From Isosphaera pallida ATCC 43644 (GTDB lineage: Bacteria > Planctomycetota > Planctomycetia > Isosphaerales > Isosphaeraceae), in NCBI RefSeq assembly GCF_000186345.1, contig NC_014962.1:1550001-1614000 (forward strand): 64,000 bases of DNA. The letters run 5' to 3'. Under the pieces are notes generated by a model, which made no database searches, was not told the DNA's origin, and was given only the letters and a program-made list of their open reading frames with translations. Position numbers and translations under genes: made by a program. Of the stretch, positions 61,328 through 64,000 are shown piece by piece (within the stretch, counting starts at the first letter, position 1; each line of letters starts with the position of its first letter).

Positions 61328-64000
61328 TTAGCGGTTACCTTCAAGAAGGGCACGAAGTTCGGCCAGGGTTTGGGCGTGGTCGGGATCGTTGGCCCGATTC
61401 TTCTGCTCAAGCGGGTCGTTGGCGTGGTCGTAGAGTTCCACGCCATTGGCTCCATCGTCCCAAACCGTGCAACGCCAACGCTCGGTCCGCACACTGCGGC
61501 CCTCGAAGCCTGCGCGACGAACTTGGGTGAACGCCGGACGATCCCACGACGCCTTGGGATTGTTGAGCAGGGGACGCAGGCTCGCCCCTGGTAGGTTGGG
61601 GGGCGGAGTCAGTCCCGCCAGGTCGGCCAAGGTGGGATACAGGTCGATCAATTCGACCGTGCGTTCGCAGGATTGTCCCTTAGCCTGGTCTGCCACGCCG
61701 TAACCGGCGATCACGAGGGGAACCCGCGCGGACTCCTCGAAATTGCTCTGCTTGAGCCAAAGTCCATGCTCGCCCAAGTGATACCCGTGGTCGGAAAGAA
61801 ACACAACGATGGTTTTGTCTCGCAGGCCCAATGCATCAATCGCCGCCAGAACCCGACCAAGCTGAGCGTCCACAAACGAGATCGAAGCCCAGTAGGCTTG
61901 CTTGCAGCGTCGTTCCTGCTCGGGCGTGATACCGAAGCTAGGCCAGGGACGGGTCGAGGCGAAGGCGGCGGCCGGCACGTCTTCGGGGATCATGTTGGGA
62001 CGCGGAGTCAACGACACCGTCTCAAACGGATAAAGGTCAAAGTATTTCTGAGGGGCGACATAAGGCGTGTGGGGACGGTAGAAACCGACCGCGAGGAACA
62101 AGGGTTGGTCTTGCCGTTGGTTGAGGATGCGGATGGCCTCGCTGGCCACTTTGCCGTCGGTGTGGTCCTCGTCCTTACCATCGGGGTCGCTCAAATAGCA
62201 CATCCCCGCGCCCAAGCCGCGCTTGGGTGTATGATTGATGATCTTAGGCTCAAGCTCAGACTTATCGATCCCGACAGGGTTGACCTTCTCAGACCACGAG
62301 GGGGGATCGTCCAGGCCGTCGGTGCCGATCTGACCGGGGTTGCCGTAGTGGTAGAGTTTGCCCACCCGCGCGACATGATACCCATTGGTTTTGAACAACT
62401 GAGGTAGTGTTAGAATATTGGGGTCGGTCTCGCGGAACTGTTTCTGGTTGTCGTACACCTTGGTTTGGTCGGGGCGAAGTCCGGTGAGGAAGGAAGCGCG
62501 GCTGGGGTTGCAAAGGGGATACTGGCAATAAGCCCGATCGAATCGAACCCCACGGGCTGCGAGTGCGTCTAGGTGGGGGGTCTTGACCTGGGGGTGACCA
62601 TAACAGCCCGCGTCGTTGTTCATGTCGTCCACCGTGATGAACACCACGTTGGGCCGTTGGACGGCGGCTGGAACCAAACGCGGAGGGCTGGCGGCCTGGG
62701 GTCGAGTCGCGGCGGCCTTCGTGGTGGCCGCGTCGCCAGCCGCCGGGCTGTTGGCCTGGAAGGTCGCCGCGGGGTCAGGGTCAGGCACCTTCAACTCAGC
62801 GCGGAGGCGTTCAAGCTCGGCATGCAGTTCAGCCTGAATCTGTGCGTATTCGGGCTTGCCGTAGACGCTGGTCAATTCCAAGGGATCGGTTTCAAGGTCG
62901 AACAGCTCCCACTCGTCGATGTCGTCGCCGTAGAACCGGACCAACTTGTAGCGGTCGGTCACCACGCCGTAATGCCTACGCACCGAGTGAACGCCTGGAT
63001 ATTCATAATAGTGATAGTAGAACGACTTGCGCCAATCAGCGGGGGTTTTGCCCTTGAGGATCGGCACCAGACTCCGTCCGTGAAGGTCATCGGGGGGGGT
63101 AAGGCCGGCGGCCTCCAGAAAGGTGGAGGCGAAATCGAGGTTAGATACCAGGTCGCGGTTGACTGAACCGGGTGCGACCACGCCAGGCCAACGGATCAAC
63201 AACGGTGTGCGCAACGACTCCTCGAAGATGAATCGCTTGTCGAACCAGCCGTGCTCGCCCAAATAAAATCCCTGATCGGAGCAGTAGACCACAATGGTGT
63301 TGTCGGCGACGCCGGCGGCCTCCAGCGCCTCCAGCAACCGCTGAACCGACTCGTCCACCGCTTTGACGCACCCCAGATAGTCGTGCATGTAACGGTTGTA
63401 CTTCCAACGAACCAGGTCGTTTCCTTCGAGCTTGGCTTGGCGGAAGGCGCGGTTACGTGGTTCGTAGTAGGCGTCCCAGACTCGGCGTTGTTCGGCGTTG
63501 AGCCGCGCTGGAGGGACCAACTTGAGGTCGCGCTCGTTCATGGTTCGAGCAATGGTCATATCCTGTTCCCGCTCCGCCTTGCCGCGACCGGCGTAGTCGT
63601 CGAACAAGGTGGGGGGCTCGGGATAGACCCGGTCGTTGTCGTGACCGAGGTGCCGCAGCGCCGGCTCCCACTCACGATGGGGCGCTTTATGATGAACCAT
63701 CCAAAGGAACGGCCGCGAAGGATCGCGTGATTGGGTGAACCACTGCAAAGCCCGTTCCGTAATCAAGTCGGTGACGTAGCCAGTTTTGGTGATTTTGCCG
63801 GTGGGCGTCAGGAAGTCGGGATTATAGTAATGCCCCTGACCCGGCAGGATTTCCCAGTCGTCGAAGCCGGTCGGTTCGCTTACAAGGTGCCACTTGCCGA
63901 AAAGCGCGGTTTGATACCCTGCCTTCTGGAGCAGTTTGGGGAAGGTGGTTTGGGAGCCGTCGAATCGACTACGATTGTCATAGAATCCGTGAGCGTGGGA
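61328..64000 (-). CDS. Tandem two-sulfatase fusion, N-terminus beyond window
   Basis: A frame open from 64000 to 61328, about 890 codons seen and incomplete at the N-terminus. The first part is the C-terminal two-thirds of one sulfatase: SQTTFPKLLQKAGYQTALFGKWH at the edge, FLWMVHHKAPHREWEP, and CSDQGFYLGEHGWFDKRF. An Ala/Thr/Pro-rich linker of about 50 residues (near TKAAATRPQAASP) joins it to a complete second sulfatase. That begins NVVFITVDDMNNDAGCYG and has the formylglycine motif CNPSR (Cys codon 62510-62512), resembling iduronate-2-sulfatase. Each sulfatase family is usually a separate 450-500 residue protein. The product is probably exported and may cut two sulfated glycans. Both need a Cys-modifying enzyme, not in the window. 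Confidence 0.9.
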   Translation of the reverse strand, partial: SHAHGFYDNRSRFDGSQTTFPKLLQKAGYQTALFGKWHLVSEPTGFDDWEILPGQGHYYNPDFLTPTGKITKTGYVTDLITERALQWFTQSRDPSRPFLWMVHHKAPHREWEPALRHLGHDNDRVYPEPPTLFDDYAGRGKAEREQDMTIARTMNERDLKLVPPARLNAEQRRVWDAYYEPRNRAFRQAKLEGNDLVRWKYNRYMHDYLGCVKAVDESVQRLLEALEAAGVADNTIVVYCSDQGFYLGEHGWFDKRFIFEESLRTPLLIRWPGVVAPGSVNRDLVSNLDFASTFLEAAGLTPPDDLHGRSLVPILKGKTPADWRKSFYYHYYEYPGVHSVRRHYGVVTDRYKLVRFYGDDIDEWELFDLETDPLELTSVYGKPEYAQIQAELHAELERLRAELKVPDPDPAATFQANSPAAGDAATTKAAATRPQAASPPRLVPAAVQRPNVVFITVDDMNNDAGCYGHPQVKTPHLDALAARGVRFDRAYCQYPLCNPSRASFLTGLRPDQTKVYDNQKQFRETDPNILTLPQLFKTNGYHVARVGKLYHYGNPGQIGTDGLDDPPSWSEKVNPVGIDKSELEPKIINHTPKRGLGAGMCYLSDPDGKDEDHTDGKVASEAIRILNQRQDQPLFLAVGFYRPHTPYVAPQKYFDLYPFETVSLTPRPNMIPEDVPAAAFASTRPWPSFGITPEQERRCKQAYWASISFVDAQLGRVLAAIDALGLRDKTIVVFLSDHGYHLGEHGLWLKQSNFEESARVPLVIAGYGVADQAKGQSCERTVELIDLYPTLADLAGLTPPPNLPGASLRPLLNNPKASWDRPAFTQVRRAGFEGRSVRTERWRCTVWDDGANGVELYDHANDPLEQKNRANDPDHAQTLAELRALLEGNR

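Noticed and set aside
1-64000. CRISPR array, rRNA, prophage or insertion sequence
   Set aside because: No regularly spaced repeats, rRNA-like core sequence, transposase or phage gene was recognised anywhere in the window.

Overview
The window looks like a piece of a chromosome from a planctomycete, most likely an Isosphaeraceae-type (Isosphaera-like) bacterium. This is inferred from several things. Base composition is GC-rich with long spurious antisense ORFs, and coding density is low, with many 300-1000 bp gaps. Two exported proteins carry the N-terminal LEPR-XLL-type motif. There is a giant orphan secretin, a sulfatase gene, a PPi-based energy pair (PPi-phosphofructokinase plus membrane pyrophosphatase) and exosortase-type CAAX protease. 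No plasmid, phage, IS element or CRISPR array was seen.

Layout. 1-2943: end of a PPi-dependent phosphofructokinase gene, a small membrane protein and a C-terminal processing protease. 3505-6280: envelope polysaccharide genes (glycosyltransferase and stand-alone carrier protein on the minus strand, Wza-type export lipoprotein on the plus strand). 6371-10955: minus-strand NAD(P)-dependent reductase/epimerase, CobD-like aminotransferase, DUF2256 zinc protein and CinA. 11774-14083: HNH endonuclease, nucleotide-sugar epimerase and a small membrane protein. 14259-19642: divergent SurA/PpiD-like chaperone and topoisomerase I with five zinc ribbons. 19923-22398: an atypical AcpS and a DUF4214-fasciclin surface protein. 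22641-26325: tRNA-Leu(CAG), HldD, a deoxyhypusine-synthase-like enzyme and a CAAX protease-related protein.

26503-34237 holds a propeller/phosphoesterase and an RND efflux pair. 34490-40088 (minus) holds a membrane protein translationally coupled to a VCBS-repeat protein, then a K+-dependent membrane pyrophosphatase. 40480-49768 (minus) is a possible regulatory block: EIIA, HPr, EI and a DUF2344 protein, the last three joined by ATGA overlaps, followed by an RNase E/G with a disordered insertion of about 930 residues inside its S1 domain. 50754-52307 (minus) holds a membrane-anchored dual-specificity phosphatase and an archease. 53212-57666 encodes a 1484-residue secretin, convergent with a 666-residue LEPR-XLL protein. 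The window closes with a small lipoprotein, a truncated GH9 glycosidase and a polypeptide that fuses two sulfatases and runs off the end.

How the genes fit together (inference). Envelope and exopolysaccharide work dominates: heptose epimerase, sugar epimerase, glycosyltransferase, export protein, secretin, surface proteins and sulfatases. The PTS proteins have no sugar permease here, so they look regulatory. The most distinctive features are the two-sulfatase fusion, the split-S1 RNase E, the orphan secretin, the metal-ligand-deficient AcpS and the GH9 remnant. Start codons were re-chosen from Shine-Dalgarno spacing, signal peptides and family alignments remembered, not computed.
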